Positions 1 through 7,400 of a DNA stretch of 64,000 nucleotides are shown here, one piece after another (positions within the stretch are counted from its first letter, which is position 1; each line of letters starts with the position of its first letter). Origin of the DNA: Agrobacterium tumefaciens (lineage in GTDB: Bacteria > Pseudomonadota > Alphaproteobacteria > Rhizobiales > Rhizobiaceae); assembly GCA_025560025.1 (NCBI GenBank), contig CP048486.1:434001-498000 (forward strand), read 5' to 3'. The notes below the pieces were generated by a model. The model was not told the origin of the DNA, made no database searches, and saw nothing but the letters and a program-made list of their open reading frames with translations. The translations under genes were made by a program, and so were the position numbers.

Positions 1-1797
1 CGATCTCGCTCCTTCCACGCCCGCACCGGCCACGGTGAACCGCGTTTCGGTGAAGCTGACATAGGGTTGTCCGTGCGACAGCGCCTCCAGCCCGCCAATT
101 GCATGGGAGCTCAATTCCGCGGCACTACCGGCCACGAGCAGCGCCGAACAGGCGGCGGCAGTCGCCGCGCCACGCAATGCCGGCAGCTTCGGCAAACCGT
201 TTTCCATCGCGTGGCGGATAAGCAGAAACACCGAGAGGCCCGCGTAAATTGCCACATTGATCGCGGCGAAAACGAAGAAGCCTTCCGCTCCGCTTTCCCG
301 CGGCGCCAGCACCATCGCCAGAAGGCTTATCGCGGCCAAAACCATGTAAGGCGCGATTACCCGGAGTGGCAGCGGCGGTGTTGCCTGCGTGCCCTTCGGC
401 GTAATGCGGAAGTCGACGAAGTCGCCGCGGATCGTATCGCGTATCGCCGCAAGCACCCCCATCAGCGACCAGGGCCAGCGCAGGAACAGAAACACCATGG
501 CTTCCCAGCTGAACAGCTTGGCATTGTGCGGGCGAAATGCCCCCGTAGCCCGCCAGAAGAAGGCGAAAACGATCATGATCAGCGAAATCGGCAGAAAATG
601 CGCCAGAAACGCCGGATAGGAAGCGTTGACCAGCACATGCCCGCGCATCAGGGCGACGGCGGGAAGCACGAACATCAGCGCCATGAATCCCGAAAACAGC
701 GGATACCAGAGCTGCGAAAACAGGAACTGGAACTTCAGCCGCAGGGGCAGCTTCGGCACATAGTGCCGTGAGTATTGCAGCAGGATGGTCATCAGGCTGC
801 GCGACCACTGGAACTCCTGCACGATGAGATCGGCAAAGGTCGACGGCCCGTCGCCATGCGCAATGGCGTTGACAGCATGAACACCGCGCCAGCCACCGGC
901 ATTCATCAGAAGCGTAGTGGAATGGTCCTCGGCAAGCTCGGGTCCAAGCCCGCCCACCTCACGCAATGCTTTCGTGCGCACGGCGTAGTGCGAACCGATG
1001 CAAAGCGGCGCCCAGCTATTGTTGTATCCCAGCTGCAGCGCACCATGCAGGCTCGCCTCGGCATAAAGCCTGCCACGCGCTGCCCAGCTCTCACCGGCAT
1101 TGGCATCGCAAATACTCGGCGCCGAGACATAGCCCACCGCAGGATCGGCAAAGGGACGGATGATCTCGCTGAGATATTCCGGCTCCGGCACGTGGTCGGC
1201 ATCGAACTGGGCGACGAAATCATACCGCTCATAACCGTAATGATCGTAGAAATAAGCGAGATTGCCTTCTTTGCAACGGGTGCGGCGCGGCCAGGTCTTG
1301 CGATGATAATCGGCCACACCTTTGCGCGTGGAAACGAAAACACCATGCGCACCGCACCATGTCAGCGTCTGCGCATCCGGGTCTTCATCCGCAAGCCAGA
1401 CGTCGAATTCCAGCCCCTTCTGCTCCAGCATCGCGAGCAGCGTTTTGCGCACAACGGCGAAGGGTTCCGACGGCGCCTTGGTGACAACCATCGCCACCCG
1501 CCCCTTTGGCAAAGCAGAGCGTCGATCGACAACCCTGGCGTTCAGGAAAATGAAAATGAAATAGGACGGCAAAAGGGTGATCCACGCGAGCGTCATTGTG
1601 ACGACGGTGTAATAGGGCCAGTCGATGACCCGGTCCCGGTCCAGCCACCAGATCCAGAAATAGGCAAGTGTCACCAGCCAGCCGCCAATACCCAGAAGGT
1701 AGGCCATGCGGTTCCAGCCGGTAAAGACCGGCAGCATCCGCAATTCGCCTGTAGCGACGCGCGATGATGCGACAGATGGAATGGACCGCGTCTTCAT
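1..1797 (-). CDS. GT2 family membrane glycan synthase (cellulose-synthase-like), C-terminus beyond window
   Basis: Processive-type family 2 glycosyltransferase, expected to polymerise or transfer sugar from a UDP-sugar at the inner membrane. The frame stays open for 599 codons to the window edge, so the C-terminus is missing. Visible are two N-terminal membrane segments (about residues 30-50 and 62-85), a cytosolic GT-A domain with an ADEDPD acidic site near 136, DADH (DxD-like, about 199-202), the catalytic-type AEDHS near 289-293 and QEFQW near 327-331, then several more membrane helices from about 358. QEFQW sits where cellulose synthases have Q-x-x-R-W, so the Arg is replaced by Gln. The ATG overlaps the upstream epimerase stop (ATGA), implying translational coupling. 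The two epimerase-type enzymes upstream fit supply of UDP-sugars. The exact polymer cannot be read from sequence. Confidence 0.85.
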   Translation of the reverse strand, partial: MKTRSIPSVASSRVATGELRMLPVFTGWNRMAYLLGIGGWLVTLAYFWIWWLDRDRVIDWPYYTVVTMTLAWITLLPSYFIFIFLNARVVDRRSALPKGRVAMVVTKAPSEPFAVVRKTLLAMLEQKGLEFDVWLADEDPDAQTLTWCGAHGVFVSTRKGVADYHRKTWPRRTRCKEGNLAYFYDHYGYERYDFVAQFDADHVPEPEYLSEIIRPFADPAVGYVSAPSICDANAGESWAARGRLYAEASLHGALQLGYNNSWAPLCIGSHYAVRTKALREVGGLGPELAEDHSTTLLMNAGGWRGVHAVNAIAHGDGPSTFADLIVQEFQWSRSLMTILLQYSRHYVPKLPLRLKFQFLFSQLWYPLFSGFMALMFVLPAVALMRGHVLVNASYPAFLAHFLPISLIMIVFAFFWRATGAFRPHNAKLFSWEAMVFLFLRWPWSLMGVLAAIRDTIRGDFVDFRITPKGTQATPPLPLRVIAPYMVLAAISLLAMVLAPRESGAEGFFVFAAINVAIYAGLSVFLLIRHAMENGLPKLPALRGAATAAACSALLVAGSAAELSSHAIGGLEALSHGQPYVSFTETRFTVAGAGVEGARS

Positions 1798-2777
1798 GAC
1801 AGCACCTCCAGCCCGAAGCCGGGGCCGGCCGTGCGGATGATGGTGTCGATATCCGAGCGTTTCGGGGTAAAGCCAAGTGTTTCTTCCGCCCGTTTTATAT
1901 CCGCAAACAGGGCTGGCGGATCGCCGGCACGCCTTGCGCCGAAATGCACCGGTACCTCCTGCCCCGTCACACGGTGGATCGCCCGGATGATATCGCCAAC
2001 CGATGTACCGTGGCCGGAACCAAGATTGACACGCAGCGTTTCGCCGCCATCGGCCAGATAGTTGACGGCAGCGACATGGGCATCGGCCAGATCGCTGACA
2101 TGGATGTAATCGCGAATGCAGGTGCCGTCGCTGGTGTCGTAATCCGCGCCGAAGACATCGAGTTGCGGCAGTCGCGAAGCGGCCGCCATCAGGGCCCGCG
2201 GGATCAGATGGGTTTCCGGTTCATGGCGTTCACAGAGTTCGCCATCCGGGTCAGCGCCCGCAGCGTTGAAATAGCGCAATGCGACGAAACGCAGTCCATA
2301 GGCTGCGGCATAGTCATCAAGCGCCATTTCGAAAATCAGCTTCGTGCGTCCGTAAGGATTGACGGGCACCTGTGCCGTTTCTTCGCGGATCGGCAATTGC
2401 AGCGGCACGCCATAGGTAGCGCAGCTGGAGGAAAACACCAGCCCGTCAATATTCTGCTCGAGGCAGGCGTCCAGAAGCGCCAAGCTACCGCCGACATTGT
2501 TGCGGTAATATTTGCGCGGGTCTTCGACGGATTCGCCGACATAGGCATTGGCGGCGCAATGAATGACGAAGGACGGCGCGAACTCCTTGAGCGTGGCCTT
2601 CAGCAGACCACGGTCGAGAATGTCGCCCTCGATAAACGGACCCCAGCGAACCGAATCCGCGTGACCCGTCGAGAGATTGTCGTATGCGATGGGCTTGAAG
2701 CCGGATTGAGCCAGCGCCTTACAGATGTGGCTGCCTATGAACCCGGCCCCGCCCGTGACGAGGATTGTGCGGGGCAT
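1794..2777 (-). CDS. galE: UDP-glucose 4-epimerase (GalE family)
   Basis: Extended short-chain dehydrogenase that interconverts UDP-glucose and UDP-galactose with tightly bound NAD. The 327-aa protein carries the N-terminal Rossmann motif GGAGFIG (residues 9-15), SSSCATYG around 116-123 and the catalytic Y-x-x-x-K as YGRTK (142-146), followed by NAAGADPDGELCERHEPE, typical of GalE substrate-binding sequence. The ATG at 2777 is chosen over a start seven codons upstream because GGAGG lies 9-10 nt before it and because it begins one base after the preceding stop. The gene is the middle of a tightly packed minus-strand operon and probably feeds the adjacent GT2 synthase; a housekeeping role cannot be excluded because no other galE is in view. 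Confidence 0.9.
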   Translation of the reverse strand: MPRTILVTGGAGFIGSHICKALAQSGFKPIAYDNLSTGHADSVRWGPFIEGDILDRGLLKATLKEFAPSFVIHCAANAYVGESVEDPRKYYRNNVGGSLALLDACLEQNIDGLVFSSSCATYGVPLQLPIREETAQVPVNPYGRTKLIFEMALDDYAAAYGLRFVALRYFNAAGADPDGELCERHEPETHLIPRALMAAASRLPQLDVFGADYDTSDGTCIRDYIHVSDLADAHVAAVNYLADGGETLRVNLGSGHGTSVGDIIRAIHRVTGQEVPVHFGARRAGDPPALFADIKRAEETLGFTPKRSDIDTIIRTAGPGFGLEVLS

Positions 2778-2778
2778 C

Positions 2779-3801
2779 TCATACGGCCTCCGCCACATAT
2801 CTGCCGGACAGCAGCGCGTCGAAATAGACGATGGTTTTTTCCAGTCCTATTTCGAGCGGTACACGTGGTTGCCATCTGAGTTGTTCCTTGGCCCGCGAAA
2901 TATCGGGACGCCGCTGCTGCGGATCGTCGATCGCTGCGGGCAGATGGACGATCCGCGAGCTGGAATTCGTCATGCGGATGACGATATCAGCCAGTTGCCG
3001 CACCGGAATTTCCGTCGGGTTGCCGAGATTGATCGGCCCGATGCAGTCCTTCGGCTTTGCCGAGAAACGCAGGAAACCGTCGATGAGATCGTCGACATAG
3101 CAGAAGGAACGCGTCTGGCTGCCATCGCCATAAATGGTGATGTCGGTGCCTTTCAGTGCCTGTACGATGAAGTTGGAAACCACACGTCCATCATCCGGGC
3201 GCATGCGCGGCCCATAGGTGTTGAAGATGCGCCCGACCTTGATATCGACGCCATAAAAGCGGTGATAATCGAAAAACAGCGTTTCAGCGCTGCGTTTTCC
3301 CTCATCGTAACAAGCTCGCGGCCCGATTGTATTTACATTGCCGAAATAGCTTTCAGGCTGCGGATTGACGAGCGGATCGCCATAGACTTCCGATGTCGAG
3401 GACTGCACTACGGTTGCACCGCATCTGCGGGCGACTTCCAGCACGTTGACTGCGCCAAGCACATTGGTGAGCAGGGTGCCGACGGGATCTCGCTGATAAT
3501 CCGGCGGTGAGGCCGGCGAGGCGAAGTTGAAGATCAGCGAAACATCGATATCGTAGGGTTTGCGCACGTCGTGCTCGACCAGCAAAAACCGCTTATTGTC
3601 CCGTAAATGCTCGACATTCGCCGTCCGTCCGGTGGAAAGATCGTCGAGACAGATCACCTCGTGGCCGCAGGCCAGCAGGCGTTCGCAAAGGTGGGAACCA
3701 AGGAAACCAGCGCCGCCATTGACAAGAACGCGCTGGCCTGGCCGCCACTCGGAATAGATTGTGACGCCGTTATCATGCTCGTTGGGAACGAAATTACGCA
3801 T
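2779..3801 (-). CDS. NAD-dependent sugar-nucleotide epimerase/dehydratase, UDP-glucuronate decarboxylase-like
   Basis: Extended SDR of 341 aa most like UDP-glucuronate decarboxylases (UDP-xylose synthase) and related epimerases. GGAGFLG (about 29-35) binds [11 protein letters not shown] (about 134-141) and YDEGK (165-169) give the catalytic Ser/Thr and Y-x-x-x-[11 protein letters not shown] and [14 protein letters not shown] are family signatures. The ATG at 3801 is preceded by a very strong GGGGAGGAG six nt upstream, so a longer form starting near 3888 is unlikely. It is the first gene of the operon with galE and the GT2 synthase, all within overlaps of a few bases. UDP-xylose formation is inferred from family resemblance; a dTDP-sugar or UDP-glucuronate epimerase is the alternative. 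Confidence 0.85.
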   Translation of the reverse strand: MRNFVPNEHDNGVTIYSEWRPGQRVLVNGGAGFLGSHLCERLLACGHEVICLDDLSTGRTANVEHLRDNKRFLLVEHDVRKPYDIDVSLIFNFASPASPPDYQRDPVGTLLTNVLGAVNVLEVARRCGATVVQSSTSEVYGDPLVNPQPESYFGNVNTIGPRACYDEGKRSAETLFFDYHRFYGVDIKVGRIFNTYGPRMRPDDGRVVSNFIVQALKGTDITIYGDGSQTRSFCYVDDLIDGFLRFSAKPKDCIGPINLGNPTEIPVRQLADIVIRMTNSSSRIVHLPAAIDDPQQRRPDISRAKEQLRWQPRVPLEIGLEKTIVYFDALLSGRYVAEAV

Positions 3802-4198
3802 TACACACTCCTCCCCATGAGGAATCAGCCCGGCTGATTCGACTTGAACTGGATCAAACTCCCGATTGTGCGGTATCTTGAATATCATCCTCCGGTTTTT
3901 ATTTCTTCTGGAGGTTTTAATATTTCGATTCGATAGATTTCAACTTTTATGATAGGCGCGACGAAAAACAGGTCAACTTCATTTTATGGAAATATTACAA
4001 TTGATTACCCGTTATTACTCAAATTAGCCCCTTGATTTAATACTTTTTAACTATGCCTCCATTATGCCTTTCTTATTGAGCATTAGCGCAAGCTTCGCTC
4101 AACCAGTCGGGACTATCCTGGTTTTGTAAGGCTCGGTCCACCGGGACAAAACCGCCCGGCGAGATGCGACAGACAGTCGATTTCAGGGGACATACACT
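3802..4198. other. Divergent intergenic region between the glycan operon and a small secreted-protein gene
   Basis: This 397-bp stretch is AT-rich and lacks a credible gene. It must hold divergent promoters for the minus-strand glycan operon (start 3801) and the plus-strand small protein (start 4199, AGGGGA about ten nt upstream). It contains one copy of an ACCCGTT core at 4003-4016 that recurs twice upstream of the nearby LuxR-type gene. I could not assign -35/-10 elements with confidence. Confidence 0.6.
4003..4016. promoter_or_regulatory. ACCCGTT box 1, possible binding site of the adjacent LuxR-type regulator
   Basis: GATTACCCGTTATT lies between the glycan operon and the 4199 gene. The ACCCGTT core with flanking AT recurs at 5496-5514 and, inverted, at 5553-5559. 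Recurrence near a regulator gene suggests an operator; this is inference from sequence only. Confidence 0.35.
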
Positions 4199-4552
4199 AT
4201 GAATGAAATGCCTTATTCCCATAGCGGCAAAGCAGCTCGCCGCTGTCATTTCGCACTTGTTGCCACAGCACTTGCGGCCTTCACCTTCGCCGCTTCTTCC
4301 TGCTCCGTGGTCGAAGACGCCGTTCTTATCAAGACCGCATCTGCGAATACGGCCACGATGAAGACGCGCGTTGCTCCGGCCAAGGCTTCCTACGGTTACG
4401 ACAAGGCAGGCAATGCGGCTGTTACGCTTGTTGCCGACGCATCGTCGTCCGAGACGCCCTCGATATCGCGGCCGTCCTACTCCGGTTCTTCCCCCTATAT
4501 CTGCTCACCGAGCGGATTTGGTCAGAAGTCCCGCTGCTTCCTGAGGCCCTGA
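4199..4552 (+). CDS. Small secreted or lipid-anchored protein with a C-terminal Cys pair
   Basis: The 117-aa product has a basic N-terminus (KAARRCH), a hydrophobic Ala/Phe-rich stretch at about 18-33 and a Cys at 35, so it is exported; the AASSC sequence is a weak lipobox, leaving lipidation uncertain. After a Ser/Thr/Ala-rich linker it ends in YICSPSGFGQKSRCFLRP, with two cysteines ten residues apart. I recall similar ICxPSGFGxxxRC endings in small rhizobial secreted proteins, but no function is known to me. AGGGGA precedes the ATG by about ten nt. It is convergent with the LuxR-type gene and divergent from the glycan operon, suggesting a surface-related role under the same regulator. Function unassigned. 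Confidence 0.75.
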   Translation: MNEMPYSHSGKAARRCHFALVATALAAFTFAASSCSVVEDAVLIKTASANTATMKTRVAPAKASYGYDKAGNAAVTLVADASSSETPSISRPSYSGSSPYICSPSGFGQKSRCFLRP

Positions 4553-4607
4553 GCCTCGGCAGAAAACCTGATGATACTGGCGCCTTGCGACCTTCGCCGC
4601 CCGGCGT

Positions 4608-5378
4608 TCAGTTTCTCCAGCCGGAAAAGGCCGCGTCTTCGTCTTTATTAAAGAAGCGTGAGGCGGCTTCCGTGCGGTTACGCACATGCATCTTCTTGTA
4701 GATGTTACGAACGTGTACCTTCACCGTGTTTTCCGACAGGTGAAGCCGGTCCGCGATGATCTTGTTCTGCGTTCCCTTGCAGAGAAGGTCGAGAATTTGC
4801 ACTTCCCGCGTGGTCAGCGCCGACATTTCGCTCCTGCTGACAGCGAGGGCGTCAGCACGATTGGCGATTACGGCATTGTTTTGAACGTTTTTGCCGTTGA
4901 CGGCCTGGGAATAGGGCGTGAGCTTGCCAAGAAGAGCGGCAGGAAAATGCTCTCCGCCTTTCATGAGCAGGTCGACGGCCGCCATAAAGACGTCAAGCCG
5001 GAGGTTAAGCGGCAATACGCCATCTATAATGCGCGTCCCCACCAGTTGCTTCAGCGACTCCTCGCACTTTTCGATGGTTTCGACGACCAGCGCGATGGCA
5101 GCATCGGGGTGTTTTTCGCGAATGATTGAAAGAACGCCGTGAAGCCGCTCCGACGATAGGCGGTATGGCAATACCAGCCGGACATTGGCGCCGTAGTCAT
5201 CGTCGATCGTCGCCGACGAAGCGACGCTGACCACTGCGAATGTGGGGAACTTTTTGCCCAACGCCTCCACGAGGCACTCGGAAAACAGGTCCGGATCCGC
5301 TATGATCAATAAAGTTCCATTTATAGGAGCAACGGCACCACTCTGTTTAGCCGCATAATCTGAAGTTCCCATGAACAT
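4608..5378 (-). CDS. LuxR/NarL-family transcriptional regulator with degenerate receiver-like domain
   Basis: DNA-binding regulator of 256 aa. The C-terminus (about 187-245) is a LuxR helix-turn-helix with LTTREVQILDLLCKG and the recognition helix in SENTVKVHVRNIYKK. The N-terminal ~130 residues resemble a receiver fold: beta-1 IIADPDLF keeps an acidic residue, but the strand that normally carries the phospho-accepting Asp reads AAIALVVE, so phosphorylation looks impossible or different. The ATG at 5378 follows GGGAGG by five nt and was chosen over upstream in-frame codons. The gene faces a 907-bp non-coding region shared with the type I secretion operon and has two ACCCGTT boxes upstream, consistent with autoregulation and control of the island. 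No partner histidine kinase is nearby. Confidence 0.88.
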   Translation of the reverse strand: MFMGTSDYAAKQSGAVAPINGTLLIIADPDLFSECLVEALGKKFPTFAVVSVASSATIDDDYGANVRLVLPYRLSSERLHGVLSIIREKHPDAAIALVVETIEKCEESLKQLVGTRIIDGVLPLNLRLDVFMAAVDLLMKGGEHFPAALLGKLTPYSQAVNGKNVQNNAVIANRADALAVSRSEMSALTTREVQILDLLCKGTQNKIIADRLHLSENTVKVHVRNIYKKMHVRNRTEAASRFFNKDEDAAFSGWRN

Positions 5379-5495
5379 TGACGCCTCCCTAAAGCGCTTA
5401 CGCATTACATTCTTTTGGTTGTGTCGTCTGTGTCTGCCGAGCCCCCCCCTGAAAACATAAGGGGCAATTCCCGCCTCAAGCCATGTCAACTATCA

Positions 5496-5514
5496 TTAAT
5501 TACCCGTTAATTAA
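5496..5514. promoter_or_regulatory. ACCCGTT box 2 within a TTAAT...ATTAA dyad upstream of the LuxR-type gene
   Basis: TTAATTACCCGTTAATTAA lies about 118 bp upstream of the LuxR-type start codon. It shares ATTACCCGTTA with box 1 and has symmetric TTAAT/ATTAA arms, as expected of a dimer operator. Assignment to the adjacent regulator is inferred. Confidence 0.4.
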
Positions 5515-5552
5515 GGAGGCTAATACGAAAAGCTGTGTAAATAAATGGCCCA

Positions 5553-5559
5553 AACGGGT
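5553..5559. promoter_or_regulatory. ACCCGTT box 3 (inverted orientation)
   Basis: AACGGGT on the plus strand reads ACCCGTT on the minus strand and lies about 40 bp beyond box 2. It makes a closely spaced pair upstream of the regulator gene. Confidence 0.3.
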
Positions 5560-6258
5560 TATTTTTTACAATTGACGTACAAAATAGGTTACGCAATGAC
5601 AGAATCACTGATCCCGGAAATGTTGGAAAAACAAACACATCGGAAAAGCTTTCGCTGCGGTTTTGTAATCCGGGAAAATATAACTTTTAGTTGAAATCCC
5701 TTTACATACCTCCCCGCCAGGCGCGCCCGGAGGATGTGCCGTTTCGGGATGCAAGACTTTTCTCACCGAAATAAACCATGTTTTTCGAAAAAGCCGCTGG
5801 CGATCGCCAAAGCCGCTTTATTCCCGGCGAAAGCGGCGAAACGACCGCTGCGCAACACCCTCCGACATATATATTCGGGGTGAAAGCGCCAATATGTTTA
5901 ACCCGAATTGATATCTAGGAACGGCAATTTTTCTGCTGCACAGTCTGACCGTCGCTGAAACGGCGACCGATGGAAAGACAATCCCGGCCTTTGACGTGTG
6001 TTTGCAGATGCCGGTTCCTTTTCAAGAAACATAAGACCGAAAAGACGAAAGCCACCGCGCTCCCCATTGGGGCGAGGATAGGATTTGTGCGCCTTTTTAC
6101 CGAGTAGCGCACAAGGGCTGAACGAAAAGAGCCCGGTCACGGGCCGATGCCAAACCGCAGGTGATGCGTAACGAGTACATCTGCAAACATCAATCTTTGT
6201 ACAACGCGGAGCAAGCGCGAAAAAATCCCATTTAAGATGAGAGGGATTTCGAAAGCTG

Positions 6259-6276
6259 CTCCGAGCTTTTTCGGAG
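6259..6276 (+). promoter_or_regulatory. Hairpin sequestering the Shine-Dalgarno of the first secreted-protein gene
   Basis: CTCCGA (6259-6264) pairs perfectly with TCGGAG (6271-6276) around loop GCTTTT. The 3' arm contains GGAGG (6273-6277), which is the ribosome binding site of the ATG at 6286. Folding would mask it, allowing thermosensor-like or protein-controlled translation. The second, upstream repeat AAATCCC/GGGATTT (6223-6249) could stack on it. Regulatory role inferred. Confidence 0.45.
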
Positions 6277-6285
6277 GAAATAGAA

Positions 6286-7251
6286 ATGGGTTATGATCCA
6301 AAGTCATCCGGCAGCGACGACGACATCACCAAGATCGGCGCGCTTTCCGATGGTTTCGCCAACACGTCAACCAATGACGCCAAGGTGGAAGACAGCAACG
6401 TCGGCACCGCAAACGGTGAAAACCGCAATAACGACAACAGCGACAACAGCACCAATGTGGATGTTGACGCCAAGATCGATGTTGACGCCAATAACGGTGA
6501 CAATCGCGACAACGACTATGACTGGAGCTATGACAGCAAGTCCTATAGCGACAACGACACGACCACCAAGACAAGCACCGAAACCAACACTGATATCAAG
6601 GTCGACTACGACTGGAGCTATGAAAGCAAGTCGTACAGCGACAACGATACCAATGTGAAGACGATCACGGATACGGACACCAAAACGTCCAACTATTCCG
6701 ACAACGACACCTCCACCAAGACCACAACGACCTCCGACAGCTTCAACTCCGCGGACAGTTTCTACAAGTCGGATGACGACTTCGGCAACATCACGGGCGT
6801 CAAGGATGTCGGCAATCTCGGCATCGCAGGCGGAGACCTCACCTTCAACCTGGGTGACGACTTCTCCTTCACACTCGATGTCGACAATATCCTCAACAAC
6901 TCGCTCGGCGGAGACGGCAACGACACCGGCTTCAGCATGGTGCAGGCCAACCACCTGGCGGACCAGGATCAGGCCTACGACATCAAGATGCAGAATGGCG
7001 GTGCGGAAAACCACCTGAGCGCCAATGCCGGTGACGCCTATGGCGCCGAAGGCATCGACGGCAAGGGATGGGACCTCAAGGCCGGCGACGACGCCGCAGG
7101 TACCAGCACGGCAGATGCATCGGCAATCCTTGCAAATTCCGGCTTCCATCTGGAGCTGGTGCAGGGCGCCAACATGCTCTCCAATGCCGTTGACGTCACG
7201 ATCACAGGCGGTAACTCGCATGTGTCCGATGTCGGTGAGGATCACTCCTGA
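6286..7251 (+). CDS. Acidic Asn/Asp/Ser/Thr-rich repeat protein, putative type I secretion substrate
   Basis: Unrecognised 321-aa protein. Residues 30-160 are low-complexity Asp/Asn/Ser/Thr with almost no hydrophobics and contain two copies of DYDWSY(D/E)SKSYSDNDT (about 77-91 and 107-121) plus a partial third, YSDNDTSTKT, near 137. The region 165-235 has DLTFNLGDDFSFTLDVDNIL; the C-terminus carries LVQGANMLSN and VTITGGNSHVSDVG, resembling the GxN/GGN modules of the next gene product. There is no Sec or Tat signal, no transmembrane segment and no GGxGxD RTX repeat. Its place directly upstream of an ABC exporter and adaptor, and the uncleaved acidic composition, make export through that machine with a C-terminal signal likely. 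Translation starts at an ATG with GGAGG eight nt upstream inside a hairpin. Adhesin or matrix protein is a guess. Confidence 0.8.
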   Translation: MGYDPKSSGSDDDITKIGALSDGFANTSTNDAKVEDSNVGTANGENRNNDNSDNSTNVDVDAKIDVDANNGDNRDNDYDWSYDSKSYSDNDTTTKTSTETNTDIKVDYDWSYESKSYSDNDTNVKTITDTDTKTSNYSDNDTSTKTTTTSDSFNSADSFYKSDDDFGNITGVKDVGNLGIAGGDLTFNLGDDFSFTLDVDNILNNSLGGDGNDTGFSMVQANHLADQDQAYDIKMQNGGAENHLSANAGDAYGAEGIDGKGWDLKAGDDAAGTSTADASAILANSGFHLELVQGANMLSNAVDVTITGGNSHVSDVGEDHS

Positions 7252-7274
7252 TACCCACCTCTTGACGAAAAGAG

Positions 7275-7298
7275 CTGCACCGGCATCCGCCGGTGCAG
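7275..7298 (+). terminator. Intercistronic hairpin between the two putative secretion substrates
   Basis: CTGCACCGG (7275-7283) and CCGGTGCAG (7290-7298) form a perfect nine-bp stem with a six-base loop, followed only by TT. It is too poor in U for full termination; partial attenuation or 3' protection of the first message is likely. Confidence 0.5.
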
Positions 7299-7400
7299 TT
7301 CGCGGTTGAAGGACCGGTTTGCGTGAAAACGAAGCACCGCCTTTGAGACGTGTGCCGTCCGCACCCCAGGCCCTGCCGCGATGATCGGGGAGGACCTCCA

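Larger units (their letters stand above)
5379..6285. other. Long non-coding divergent region (907 bp) upstream of the type I secretion operon
   Basis: No convincing gene in either direction: candidate frames here are short, lack ribosome binding sites and have no family features. The luxR-proximal half (about 5490-5720) is AT-rich with two ACCCGTT boxes; the distal half has a GCCGCTTT/AAAGCGGC inverted repeat (5812-5837), a seven-bp AAATCCC/GGGATTT repeat (6223-6249) and the SD-masking hairpin at 6259-6276. The length suggests complex regulation or a small RNA, but no sRNA could be delimited. Confidence 0.6.

Noticed and set aside
125..1876. Several minus-strand and plus-strand open frames inside the GT2 gene
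   Set aside because: They are out-of-frame shadows. The frame from 1797 to the left edge has GT2 motifs and an ATGA overlap, and is simply missing a stop because it leaves the window.
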